NCBI GenBank assembly: GCA_030603665.1
Contig: JAUVXJ010000007.1
Span: 124,001 to 188,000, forward strand
DNA length: 64,000 nt
Direction: 5' to 3'
From: Chloroflexota bacterium
GTDB lineage: Bacteria > Chloroflexota > Anaerolineae > UBA7937 > B3-Chlor
Shown here: in pieces, positions 9,575 through 17,941 of the stretch
Layout: the number at the start of each line of letters is the position of its first letter
Numbering within the stretch: the first letter of the stretch is position 1
The notes under the pieces: model-generated
Databases searched by the model: none
What the model was told of the DNA's origin: nothing
Seen by the model: the letters and a program-made list of their open reading frames with translations, nothing else
Made by a program: the position numbers and the translations under genes

Positions 9575-10891
9575 CTAGAGGAGTTCCTTGGCAAGTTTCT
9601 CCAGGAGCTCCTTGTTGTTCTTCGTCTTGGCCATGTACGTGAGCAGGCCGCTCATGGCGTCCCCGCCTCGTCCCATCTTGTCTACCATGCTTCGAATGGT
9701 CCACACCTTGCTGAGGACATCGTCGTCCAGAAGCAGTTCCTCGCGCCTGGTACCCGAACGCTGGATATCGAACGCGGGGAAGATGCGGCGCTCGGCCAAG
9801 CCCCGGTTGAGGTGCAATTCCATGTTTCCGGTGCCCTTGAACTCCTCGTATATCATGTCGTCCATACGACTGCCCGTGTCTATCATGCAGGTGGCGATGA
9901 TAGTAAGACTCCCCCCTTCTTCAATATTGCGGGCAGCTCCGAAGAAACGCTTGGGAGGATAGAGGGCCGCCGGATCCAGACCCCCGGACAGAGTTCGTCC
10001 ACTGGGAGGGACGGTGAGGTTATAGGCTCTGGAGAGCCGCGTGATGCTGTCCAAAAGCACCACGACGTCACGACCGCCCTCCACCAGACGCTTGGCTCGG
10101 GCAAGGCACATTTCCGCCACTTTGGCGTGGTTCGTGACCGGGTCGTCGAAGGTGGAGCTGTAGACCTCGGCTTCCACCGAGCGATCCATGTCAGTTACCT
10201 CCTCCGGCCTCTCACCCACGAGGCAGACCATAAGATGGATGTCCTGATAGTTGGCCGATACGCCGTTGGCGACCTGCTTCAAGACGGTGGTCTTCCCTGC
10301 TTTGGGCGGCGAGACTATCAGACCACGCTGTCCGCGACCGATAGGTGCCAGAAGGTTGATCAAACGAGTAGTCAGTATCTTGGGCTCGGTCTCGAGGTCT
10401 AGGAGTTCAGTGGGGAAGATGGGGGTCAGACTCTCGAAGACGGGGCGACGCTTGGCGGCCTCCGGATCAAGGCCATTCACCGCCTCAACTCTCAGCAGAC
10501 CATAATACTTCTCCGAGTTCTTGGGCGGTCTGACCTGACCTATCACCGTATCGCCGGTCCGCAACGCGAACCGGCGAATCTGCGACTGCGACACATAGAC
10601 ATCCTCCGGTCCAGGCAGCAGATGATCCGACCGCAGGAAGCCTATCCCTTCCTGCACGATCTCCAGAACACCCCCTCCAAAGATGTGCCCCTGCTCCTCA
10701 GCCTTCGCCCTCAGGAGGCGAAAGATTAGATCTTGCTTCTTCAGGCGACTGATACCAGAGATACCCTGCTCAGCAGCCATCTCTCTCAGTCCGTCGAGGG
10801 TCATCATCTCCAGCGCGGCGATGTTGAGCTTGGCAGGATGTGTGACCTCCGATTCTTCAGTATTCTTGCTAGCATCCTCAGTGGCACTCAT
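9575..10891 (-). CDS. rho: transcription termination factor Rho
   Basis: A hexameric RNA-dependent ATPase that terminates transcription. The 438-aa protein is of ordinary length. An N-terminal Rho_N/SAP-like helical domain (about 24-62) is followed by the cold-shock RNA-binding domain with GFLR (84-87) and the RecA-like motor with Walker A (PPKAGKTT, about 195-202), the Q-loop region and the R-loop GGLDP segment. A putative sigma-70 promoter about 220 bp upstream gives a long leader. Long rho leaders are autoregulated in other bacteria; here that is inferred. Confidence 0.97.
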   Translation of the reverse strand: MSATEDASKNTEESEVTHPAKLNIAALEMMTLDGLREMAAEQGISGISRLKKQDLIFRLLRAKAEEQGHIFGGGVLEIVQEGIGFLRSDHLLPGPEDVYVSQSQIRRFALRTGDTVIGQVRPPKNSEKYYGLLRVEAVNGLDPEAAKRRPVFESLTPIFPTELLDLETEPKILTTRLINLLAPIGRGQRGLIVSPPKAGKTTVLKQVANGVSANYQDIHLMVCLVGERPEEVTDMDRSVEAEVYSSTFDDPVTNHAKVAEMCLARAKRLVEGGRDVVVLLDSITRLSRAYNLTVPPSGRTLSGGLDPAALYPPKRFFGAARNIEEGGSLTIIATCMIDTGSRMDDMIYEEFKGTGNMELHLNRGLAERRIFPAFDIQRSGTRREELLLDDDVLSKVWTIRSMVDKMGRGGDAMSGLLTYMAKTKNNKELLEKLAKELL

Positions 10892-11109
10892 GAGTTTCCC
10901 TCTTTCCTTGATATCAGGGACAGATGAAGTCTGATTTCAGACCAAGACAACAGACGACGAAGAACTTCCAGAGAGTACTTGGCCCCTACGCTCAGTCAAG
11001 GAATCGCGCCTTCACGGACACCTTCTCAGCAAGGGATGCAGTACAAGAGGGTTCTTCCATGGTGAATACGGGGAACGAGAATAAATCTAACTACTGCAGA
11101 ATCACATAA

Positions 11110-11138
11110 AGTATAACACGTTTTCGCCTTGGCGTCAA
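11110..11138 (-). promoter_or_regulatory. putative sigma-70 promoter of rho with long leader
   Basis: Reading the minus strand, TTGACG (11138-11133) and TATACT (11115-11110) are 17 bp apart. Transcription would start near 11103, giving a leader of about 210 nt before the rho ATG. I see no other gene in the 10892-11398 interval. Two short plus-strand open frames there look like chance. Confidence 0.55.
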
Positions 11139-11398
11139 GTCAACCGATTCTGCGGCAGAGGTCGCCAGATACCCGCCCGGTTCACGCACGCGGTCTTCTC
11201 ACCTCAGACGTCCGGCTGATCATGGTGGCCCATCGAAAGACCCCGCTACCTGCCATCCCGCCCGCTCTGCAACAAACTCCCATCACGCCCAAGACCGAGC
11301 GCAAATCGGAGAAGTGGAGGCAGGCGCTCTGCCTGGCGCAGCGAGACCTGAGCTAGCGGTGAAGGCCAGGTTACGCCACATCGGGCTACGCATCCCCG

Positions 11399-11923
11399 TC
11401 ACAGGCGGCGGGACCAGAATAGAGTTGGGTCTTGATCACGAGGTTCCTTGAAGCCGCAAAACACAAAGCCGTGCTTGCGACAGAAGCAAATGGCCGGGTG
11501 GTTCTTGGTTTGCGTCTCCAGCAGCACGCTCCGGAGACCCTGCTCTCTTGCCCAGCGGAAGGCATACCGCAACAACTCACTTCCGATCCCCTGTCGACGG
11601 TACTTGCTTGGCACCGCCATGTCGTTGATCCATCCCGTGGCGTGCCAAGGCTGCACGGTCATGTTCAGACACCCCCGGATCTCTCCTTCCTCCTCGGCCA
11701 CCAGAAAGCATTCGCCGCGCTGCCAGTCCTCTACCAGACAGTCGGTGTCTCTCGGAGGTCGTGCTCGCACCGAACGCGGCAATCTGATAGCGCGGAAGTT
11801 GACTGCGATCTCTTCGTATGGCCGTTCTTCGGTGCGGATCTGCCATACGTAGTCGGACGTGTACGAGGTTTCGATGAGCACGCTCGCATTAAGATCCTTG
11901 AGGTCCCCCTTGCGTATGATCAT
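11399..11923 (-). CDS. GNAT-family N-acetyltransferase
   Basis: A 174-aa GNAT protein that would transfer an acetyl group from acetyl-CoA to an amine. The family acetyl-CoA loop appears as RRQGIGSELLRYA (motif A, about 113-125), preceded by the beta4 strand INDMAV. A later segment (ICFCRKHGFVFCGF) matches the usual motif B region. The substrate is unknown; the arrangement resembles RimI-like or small-molecule acetyltransferases. Its ATG overlaps the stop of the DUF58 gene by ATGA, so it is translationally coupled as the last gene of the MoxR operon. Confidence 0.88.
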   Translation of the reverse strand: MIIRKGDLKDLNASVLIETSYTSDYVWQIRTEERPYEEIAVNFRAIRLPRSVRARPPRDTDCLVEDWQRGECFLVAEEEGEIRGCLNMTVQPWHATGWINDMAVPSKYRRQGIGSELLRYAFRWAREQGLRSVLLETQTKNHPAICFCRKHGFVFCGFKEPRDQDPTLFWSRRL

Positions 11924-13194
11924 CTGTTGGCCTCACCGACCTGCGCGAAGACATCCTCAAGCGGCACTCCACTCTTCACCAGATAGGAAGGCACCCCGCT
12001 GGCAGCGAGACTGGCCACCACTTCCAGAGAGCTGGGCGCATCGGCAAAGGTACTTGCCTCCAAATGGACAGCCACGACATCTATCCCCCTGCGCTTGAGG
12101 TCTCTCACCGCACCCACCCAGGACGTGTTAGTGGATGGCGTGATCACTAGGGCGGTCGAGCCACCACCAAGCTGGTTGGCCTCAGCGGCGATGACCTCCG
12201 CAAGAGGAACTCGTCCCTCTGCCCTGATCACAGCGAGCGATTCCAGGAATCGGCCCAGCTGTCGTTCGCCCCTATCTACCTGCACCACCTCTCGCCGCTG
12301 GCCGTAACTGACCATCCCCACTGCTCTCCTCTGAGATAGCAGGTGCTTGGCCAAGGAGGCAGCAATGGTGACCGCGTATTCTTCTGTGCTGGGATGAAGC
12401 TGCACGGGTTGGGACACCAAAGGTGGTGCATCGAGGGAATCGAACAGAAACTCATCTGCATAGGAACCAGCTTGTACCGCCTCCTCCATGTCCAGGAAAA
12501 GCCAGATATCCGCCCACGGGTCGAGTTCGAATTCCTTGGAGATCAGTCGCCCTCTCCGGGCCGTCGATAACCAGTGTATGCGGTTGAAGCCATCACCGGG
12601 CATGTAGTCTCTAACGCCCGACACATTGGTGGTTACGTGCTGGGTCTGCCGCTGTAGCGCATCGCCACCCGAGAGTCGCCCTACTGGCGCTCTGAAATGC
12701 GGCACCTCAACTGTGGCGGGATAGACCACGAGCGTGGAGTACAAAGGCAGATCGCGCCTCATCTGAAAGAGCCCAAGGGGATCTCCGCTGACCAGTGTCA
12801 CTGGGCCGAAGGCAAACTTGCCCCGCCGTTTGCAGCGCGCAAGCACCATCCAACTCCGCTCGGAGTGGGCAGGCAGCGTACTTAGCACACGATCCACCCG
12901 GTAGCCCGGCAAATGGGAGTGGTCCCTCAAACCTACCCACAACTTAGGCAGCGAACCTTCGTTTCGGATCAACAACCTCTCTTGAACCAGCACTCCCACC
13001 TGAGCCCTCGTGGAGCGCAATCCTCGGGATGCACTGAGCCAACGGATGTTGAACCAAGACCAGAAGAAAGAGAGGACGATCAAGGCCACCACAACGTACA
13101 GCGTGCGCACGAACAGTTGGTGTCCGGTGATGAGTGTCGGCACAAGGAGTAGCACGAGCAGCACGAAGACTGCCCGGTTTGCACTTATCCGCAA
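11920..13194 (-). CDS. DUF58 domain protein (MoxR partner)
   Basis: A 424-aa membrane-associated protein. Two close hydrophobic helices (about 9-22 and 28-47) precede an Ig-like region and the DUF58 core with PGDGFNRIHWLSTAR (about 198-212). A vWA-like C-terminal half follows. DUF58 proteins usually work with MoxR AAA+ ATPases in envelope or metal-cofactor assembly; that pairing is seen here, the exact job is not known. The start is TTG at 13194, 33 bp after moxR. No better start lies nearby. Confidence 0.88.
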   Translation of the reverse strand: MRISANRAVFVLLVLLLVPTLITGHQLFVRTLYVVVALIVLSFFWSWFNIRWLSASRGLRSTRAQVGVLVQERLLIRNEGSLPKLWVGLRDHSHLPGYRVDRVLSTLPAHSERSWMVLARCKRRGKFAFGPVTLVSGDPLGLFQMRRDLPLYSTLVVYPATVEVPHFRAPVGRLSGGDALQRQTQHVTTNVSGVRDYMPGDGFNRIHWLSTARRGRLISKEFELDPWADIWLFLDMEEAVQAGSYADEFLFDSLDAPPLVSQPVQLHPSTEEYAVTIAASLAKHLLSQRRAVGMVSYGQRREVVQVDRGERQLGRFLESLAVIRAEGRVPLAEVIAAEANQLGGGSTALVITPSTNTSWVGAVRDLKRRGIDVVAVHLEASTFADAPSSLEVVASLAASGVPSYLVKSGVPLEDVFAQVGEANR

Positions 13195-13227
13195 CGTCTG
13201 CGCCTTTCTTGGGAACCCCGATACCCC

Positions 13228-14184
13228 TTATTCTTGCTTCTTCACCGGGGCCCCGGGGGTCCCAACGGCCTGCACGACCTCCTTGATCACCGCGCGAGGA
13301 TCGACTTCTCTTATCCTGGCTGCCGGATTGACGATCAGGCGATGCGCCAAAGTGGGCTCAGCCAAGACCTTCACGTCATCTGGGATTACGTAGTCCCGCC
13401 CAAGGAGCGCAGACCGAGCCTGGCCGGTCCTGTAGAGCGCCAGAGATCCCCGAGGGCTACTCCCCAGGTAGACATCACCGTGACTGCGCGTGGCTCCCAC
13501 CAGCGAGACTATGTACTCCTTTATCGCATCGTGGACGTACACCTCCTTGATGCTCTCCTGTACCTCCAGGAGTTCGCTTCCATCCACCACCTGCTCTGTG
13601 TTTTCGATGGGGTGGACGTACTGCTGTGCATCCAGAATCCGAATCTCGTCGGCGGGGCTGGGGTAGCCAAGACTGATGCGCATCAGGAACCGGTCCAGTT
13701 GAGCTTCAGGAAGGGGAAACGTGCCCTCATACTCGATGGGGTTCTGTGTCGCTAGCACCAGGAAAGGCCTCTCCAAGAGATGCGTGATGCCATCAACGGT
13801 TACCTGGTGCTCCTCCATCGCCTCCAGCAAGGCAGATTGAGTCTTTGGAGTAGCACGGTTGATCTCATCGGTAAGGACGATATTGGCCATCACCGGCCCG
13901 GGGCGGAACTCAAATCGCCCTGTGCTTTGGTCATAGACGGAAACGCCAGTAACATCGCTGGGCATCATGTCCGGAGTGAACTGGATGCGCTTGAAAGTGC
14001 AACCCAGGGACTTGGCAATGGCCTTGGCCAGCATCGTCTTTCCCACTCCGGGGACGTCATCGATCAGCACATGTCCCTGGCACAGCAGGGCGACTAGAGC
14101 CAGTTGAACTTCATCGTGCTTCCCGATGATGACCCTCTCCACATTGTCTATGATCTTCTTTGCCGTGGCCCGAACATCGCTCAT
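13228..14184 (-). CDS. MoxR-family AAA+ ATPase
   Basis: A 318-aa chaperone-like ATPase. Walker A is DDVPGVGKT (about 42-50), Walker B is VLTDEINR, and the sensor segment [22 protein letters not shown] is canonical for MoxR. The longer frame runs upstream to 14319, but the ATG at 14184 is preceded by GGGAGAGG and starts just before the family's first helix. It lies 13 bp after the response-regulator gene and 33 bp before DUF58, which fits the common moxR-DUF58 operon. Confidence 0.95.
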   Translation of the reverse strand: MSDVRATAKKIIDNVERVIIGKHDEVQLALVALLCQGHVLIDDVPGVGKTMLAKAIAKSLGCTFKRIQFTPDMMPSDVTGVSVYDQSTGRFEFRPGPVMANIVLTDEINRATPKTQSALLEAMEEHQVTVDGITHLLERPFLVLATQNPIEYEGTFPLPEAQLDRFLMRISLGYPSPADEIRILDAQQYVHPIENTEQVVDGSELLEVQESIKEVYVHDAIKEYIVSLVGATRSHGDVYLGSSPRGSLALYRTGQARSALLGRDYVIPDDVKVLAEPTLAHRLIVNPAARIREVDPRAVIKEVVQAVGTPGAPVKKQE

Positions 14185-14197
14185 CGATTGCCTCTCC

Positions 14198-15205
14198 CTA
14201 GAGTATCGCAGGTTTGACGCAATCACCGCCCTGTGTTTTGGCTTCATATAGAGCCCGGTCGGCCCTTCTGACCAGCTCGTCTCTCGCCGTGGCGTCGGTT
14301 GGGTAGCTTGCCACACCAATGCTGATGGTCATCGGATGTTCCGCGCCAGCATCGCCCCCAACTCGTTCGGGCCTGGGCGCCCTCAACAGACGATTCAACC
14401 GGTTCGCGGTAGCCATGGCGTCGGTCCTGCCCGTCTCCACCAGAATGATGGCGAATTCATCCCCACCGTACCTGGCTACAATGTCGCAGTTGCGGACGGA
14501 TCTCTTGAGGGCCCAGGCCACCTCCTTCAGGACATCGTCGCCAGCCTGATGCCCGAAGCCATCATTGATCACCTTCAGATGGTCCAGATCTACCATGAGG
14601 AGTGACAGAGGTCGCCGGAACCGCTCCGATCGAGACATCTCCGCGGTAAGAAGCTCATCGAATGCACGCCTGTTGTACACGTCGGTCAGACCGTCAAGTT
14701 GCGACAGGCGCTTGTAGAAATCCCTTTCGCCCGCTGCCTGGAGGAGCCGCCTCTTCTCCAACGCCTTGTCCACGACGATTCTGATTCGATCGACATTGAA
14801 CGGTTTGCTGATGTACTCATAGGCGCCGAGTTTCATCACCTCCACAGCGGACTCTACCGAGGCGTACGCGGTGACGACCACAACCTCACACAGGGGGTCA
14901 AGTTCCTTCGCTTTGTTCAAGACCCCGATGCCGTCAACGCCAGGCATCTTCAGGTCCGTGATGATCAGATCGAAGGAATCCTCCTCCATCCTGGCCAGGG
15001 CATCCGGCCCCCCGCGACAGACCTCCACCTCGTGCCCGCGTCCGCTGAGGACCCTCCTGAGGAATCTGCAAACCACCTCCTCGTCATCCACGACGAGTAT
15101 CCTGGGCGGTACCGCATCCGCCTCCTCGGTAGTCAAGTGCTCAGCATCGGTCTCCACTTTGCTGGGATCAGTAGTTTGCTCGGCGCTTCGCAGCGGGGGT
15201 ATCAT
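14198..15205 (-). CDS. response regulator with GGDEF diguanylate cyclase output
   Basis: A 335-aa two-component output protein that would make cyclic-di-GMP. The receiver domain (about 34-150) has the acidic pocket DDE (40-42), phosphoacceptor D84 and the conserved Lys in SKPF (about 134). The GGDEF domain (about 165-335) has an intact active site GGDEF (247-251). An RxxD inhibitory site (R238-D241) lies five residues before it, so product feedback is expected. No sensor kinase is adjacent. GGGAGATGAG precedes the ATG, and a good promoter lies about 55 bp upstream. It heads the operon with moxR, DUF58 and GNAT. Confidence 0.95.
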   Translation of the reverse strand: MIPPLRSAEQTTDPSKVETDAEHLTTEEADAVPPRILVVDDEEVVCRFLRRVLSGRGHEVEVCRGGPDALARMEEDSFDLIITDLKMPGVDGIGVLNKAKELDPLCEVVVVTAYASVESAVEVMKLGAYEYISKPFNVDRIRIVVDKALEKRRLLQAAGERDFYKRLSQLDGLTDVYNRRAFDELLTAEMSRSERFRRPLSLLMVDLDHLKVINDGFGHQAGDDVLKEVAWALKRSVRNCDIVARYGGDEFAIILVETGRTDAMATANRLNRLLRAPRPERVGGDAGAEHPMTISIGVASYPTDATARDELVRRADRALYEAKTQGGDCVKPAIL

Positions 15206-15259
15206 TCACTCATCTCCCAGGTTAGCCACGCAGAATGAAGTCCCAGGGGAACAACCCAC

Positions 15260-15288
15260 ATTATAGCAAACCTGGGTGCTTCTCGCAA
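15260..15288 (-). promoter_or_regulatory. putative sigma-70 promoter of the response regulator-moxR-DUF58-GNAT operon
   Basis: On the minus strand TTGCGA (15288-15283) and a perfect TATAAT (15265-15260) are separated by 17 bp. It sits about 55 bp before the response-regulator ATG. Confidence 0.6.
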
Positions 15289-15512
15289 CCCCTTTGCCCT
15301 CCGCTCTACACAAAGGCCCACTGGGTATCGCATTGCGGTTCCGCTGATCTGTCGCTCTCCACCCTGCGACGTTGCCGTCTACCCTCTCTCATCGACTGGT
15401 CACGACGGCATCCGTCCATCTCCAATCTAACAATCTGCTCGGCGACCCCGGGCTCCCACATCAGAGCCTGGAGCGGAGTTTCAACAGGCAGTTCAGCTAT
15501 GCCCGTTTCCCA

Positions 15513-15541
15513 TTGTAAGCGATCCTGCCGTATGGTAAGAT
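15513..15541 (+). promoter_or_regulatory. weak candidate promoter upstream of efp
   Basis: TTGTAA and TAAGAT are 17 bp apart, about 205 bp before the efp start. The match to consensus is moderate. The remaining intergenic DNA (15206-15750) shows no convincing gene; an open minus-strand frame at 15306-15575 has no ribosome-binding site and no recognisable domain. Confidence 0.3.
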
Positions 15542-15750
15542 TGCTCCGGGTCTCCGAGGGAAGGTGAGAGTACATAGTATCAAGGCCTCGCCCTCAGCGT
15601 TTGATTGGAAGAGGAGTTGGTGACACTCCAGCTAGCACGGCTCCGGACGGAAAGCGAAACAGGTCGCGCAAGGGCCTCCTTCCTTACCATCCCGCGCCAT
15701 CCCAATCCAGATTCGCGGCCGGCGCGAATACCCCGAAAGGACAACGAGCG

Positions 15751-16308
15751 ATGATATCGGCAACCGAGTTGAGAAAAGGTGTGACTTTCGAACTGGACGG
15801 AGAGCTTCATCGCGTGCTAGAGTATCAGCACTCATACATAGGCCGCGGAAGCGCCAACGTGCGTGTGAAGCTGAGAAACCTGCGCACCGGGCGCACCATC
15901 GAGCACACCTTCGGCGCCAACGAGAAGTTTCAGGATGTTCGGCTGGAGCTTCGACAAGTCCAGTACCTCTACCGCGATGGCGATCTCTTCTACTTCATGG
16001 ACACGGAGACCTACGAACAACCGGCTGTCACGGCGGAAACCCTCCAGGAGAAAGTGGACTATCTCAAGGAAGGTCTGGTCTTGTCCATCTCCATGTATGA
16101 GGGTCAGCCCCTGGAGATAGAACTACCAGTTACCGTCGACCTGAAGGTATCTCAGACCGATCCAGGTGTCAAGGGAGACACGGCGACCGGTGCGACCAAA
16201 CGAGCCACCACGGAAACGGGTCTGGCAGTTCAGGTACCTCTCTTTATCGAAGAGGGAGACATCGTACGCGTTGATACCCGCACGGGAGAGTACCTTACCC
16301 GGGCATAG
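15751..16308 (+). CDS. efp: translation elongation factor P with Arg at the loop tip
   Basis: A 185-aa EF-P that rescues ribosomes stalled at polyproline. Three beta-barrel domains are present: KOW-like (1-65), OB (67-130) and the C-terminal OB (130-185). The ATG at 15751 begins the conserved MISATELRKG. AAAGG lies 10 nt upstream. The longer open frame from 15601 adds non-EF-P residues. The tip of the first loop reads YIGRGSANV, with Arg32 where many EF-Ps have the modified Lys. EF-P is relevant here because several proteins nearby carry long Pro/Thr stretches. No earP or epmA homologue is in the window. Confidence 0.96.
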   Translation: MISATELRKGVTFELDGELHRVLEYQHSYIGRGSANVRVKLRNLRTGRTIEHTFGANEKFQDVRLELRQVQYLYRDGDLFYFMDTETYEQPAVTAETLQEKVDYLKEGLVLSISMYEGQPLEIELPVTVDLKVSQTDPGVKGDTATGATKRATTETGLAVQVPLFIEEGDIVRVDTRTGEYLTRA

Positions 16309-16372
16309 CGACGGTGTCGTCCCTGGTCTCTCGTGACATCCACCGTCGGCCGCGATCGAGGGTTATTTGCGG

Positions 16373-16597
16373 CTAGGTCCTTCTCCCAGCAACCCTTGTG
16401 ATTTCCGACCTGAGGGCGTCGAGGAGGGACGTCGCCGTTTCGCTTGCCAGCTCCGGGAAGGTTAACTGGATCGTCACATCGCTTCGATGCAGTTCATTCC
16501 CCAAAGGGTACTCCACCTCAACTAGTTCCCTTATCCTGTCCAGATCTCCGGGTTGTTGGTGCGTGAGGCCGATCTCTAGCATGCACCAGGAGAGCAT
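16373..16597 (-). CDS. small hypothetical protein
   Basis: A 74-aa minus-strand frame with coding-like G/C third positions. It forms a beta-alpha-beta-like pattern (MLEIGLTH ... DVTIQLTFPE ... LLDALRSEI). The size and pattern are vaguely like the C-terminal DUF1949 domain of YigZ/IMPACT proteins, so it could be the stump of such a gene, but no upstream part is visible. No ribosome-binding site is evident. I do not assign a function. The rest of 16309-16754 shows nothing else. Confidence 0.3.
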   Translation of the reverse strand: MLSWCMLEIGLTHQQPGDLDRIRELVEVEYPLGNELHRSDVTIQLTFPELASETATSLLDALRSEITRVAGRRT

Positions 16598-16754
16598 TCG
16601 GGATTCCGCTTATCTCATTCGGGAGTATCGCGTTTCGAACGTCAGGGCTGCCGAGCATCGCGAACGGTTCACAGTCAACCATTCAATCTCTCCTGGACCC
16701 CAGGTCGAAGCCCTGATCGGCCCGGGCGCTCTTGCACCGGATGCACCGTACCTC

Positions 16755-17678
16755 TCAGAACCGCACGGTCCCCTCCAGCACGGGCACCACCTGACCGCCC
16801 ACGCGGACCCTGGTCACTTCGCCCCCTGCTCGGTCTACCAGGAGGTGCAACGTGCTGGGCCGGTCCATCTCCGCACCTTGCTCGCTGATGAAGTGATTCG
16901 TGCCCTCGGACACTGTCACAGCCTGGTGATGGACCAGATATGCTCCCAACGTCCCGTTCGCACTACCCGTGGCCGGGTCCTCAGGCACGCCAAGGGCCGG
17001 AGCAAACATGCGCACGTGTACCGTGGCTTCGGGCCGCTCCGTCTCGAAGGTGAATAGTAGCACTATTTCGGTCCCCACGGGTTCGCAAGCGCGCCTGAGG
17101 GCAGCGACGTTGAAGCTCCCCGTATCCAGCGCCTGCACTTCCGCCAGAGAGCGAACCGGGACCATCAGCGCGGGCATGCCAGTAGAGACGACTTGCACAG
17201 GCAGTCCCGTGTCCGTAATCGCCTCCGCCGGGATACCCAGGCCGGCCACCAGTTCGGTCAAGTCTTCCAGAACCGTCAGGAATCTCGGCTGATCGCTGGT
17301 GATCACCACCCGATTTACCCGGCCGTCCGCGACCTCCAGATCAGCAGGGAGCACGCCGACGCCCAACTCAAAGCGCACCTCCGTGACCGGCGCCTTCAAG
17401 TCCACGCGATCGAGATGGGCCAGGACCCAATGAGTACCTACCACAGGGTGCCCGGCGAATGGAAGCTCCGCGGCGGGAGTGAAGATCCGCACCTTGAAAT
17501 CGGCACCTGGGGCCTCGGGTGGGAGCACGAAAGTAGTCTCAGACAGATTCATTTCTCGGGCCAGCTTCTGCATTTCCTCAGAGGTCAAGCCCTCCGCCTC
17601 TGGAAAGACGGCCAAGGGGTTGCCCCCAAAAGGCACGTCAGTGAACACATCTACCTGCACAAAGTCATGCTCCTTCAC
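16755..17678 (-). CDS. PhzF-family isomerase
   Basis: A 307-aa diaminopimelate-epimerase-fold enzyme of the PhzF family. The N-terminal motif VDVFTDVPFGGNPLAV is diagnostic. The catalytic Glu is E47 in NLSETTFV, and the PFAGHPVVGTHW and DPATGSANG motifs line the active site. Family members isomerise small acids; substrate is unknown for most. There are no phenazine genes here. The ATG at 17678 fits the family start. It is a single gene with no clear operon partner. Confidence 0.92.
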   Translation of the reverse strand: MKEHDFVQVDVFTDVPFGGNPLAVFPEAEGLTSEEMQKLAREMNLSETTFVLPPEAPGADFKVRIFTPAAELPFAGHPVVGTHWVLAHLDRVDLKAPVTEVRFELGVGVLPADLEVADGRVNRVVITSDQPRFLTVLEDLTELVAGLGIPAEAITDTGLPVQVVSTGMPALMVPVRSLAEVQALDTGSFNVAALRRACEPVGTEIVLLFTFETERPEATVHVRMFAPALGVPEDPATGSANGTLGAYLVHHQAVTVSEGTNHFISEQGAEMDRPSTLHLLVDRAGGEVTRVRVGGQVVPVLEGTVRF

Positions 17679-17822
17679 GATGCCCCTCCCTCAATGTCAT
17701 GTCGATGCGGATCGTACGGCCAGCTGCCCATCACCGATCCGCGTCGGCGACTGTCAGATCCTAGACCTTACCGCTGCCTCCGAACGCACACTACCCCATA
17801 CAGCATACCGCACCGAGACAAA

Positions 17823-17848
17823 GAGCGGGGAACTGTCGCCCCGCTCTC
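17823..17848 (-). terminator. hairpin terminator after the I/D chelatase gene
   Basis: A 9-bp perfect stem (17823-17831 with 17840-17848, AGAGCGGGG/CCCCGCTCT) has an 8-nt loop. On the minus strand it is followed by TTTG. It lies about 95 bp beyond the stop of the minus-strand gene ending at 17942. Confidence 0.5.
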
Positions 17849-17941
17849 TTGAATCACTATGGATCGGCTATCGATGGACACACCAGTGACTGTTCCCCGA
17901 TAGGCCAGGCCCTTTCGGCCCTCCCGGGTCATCGGCCTACC

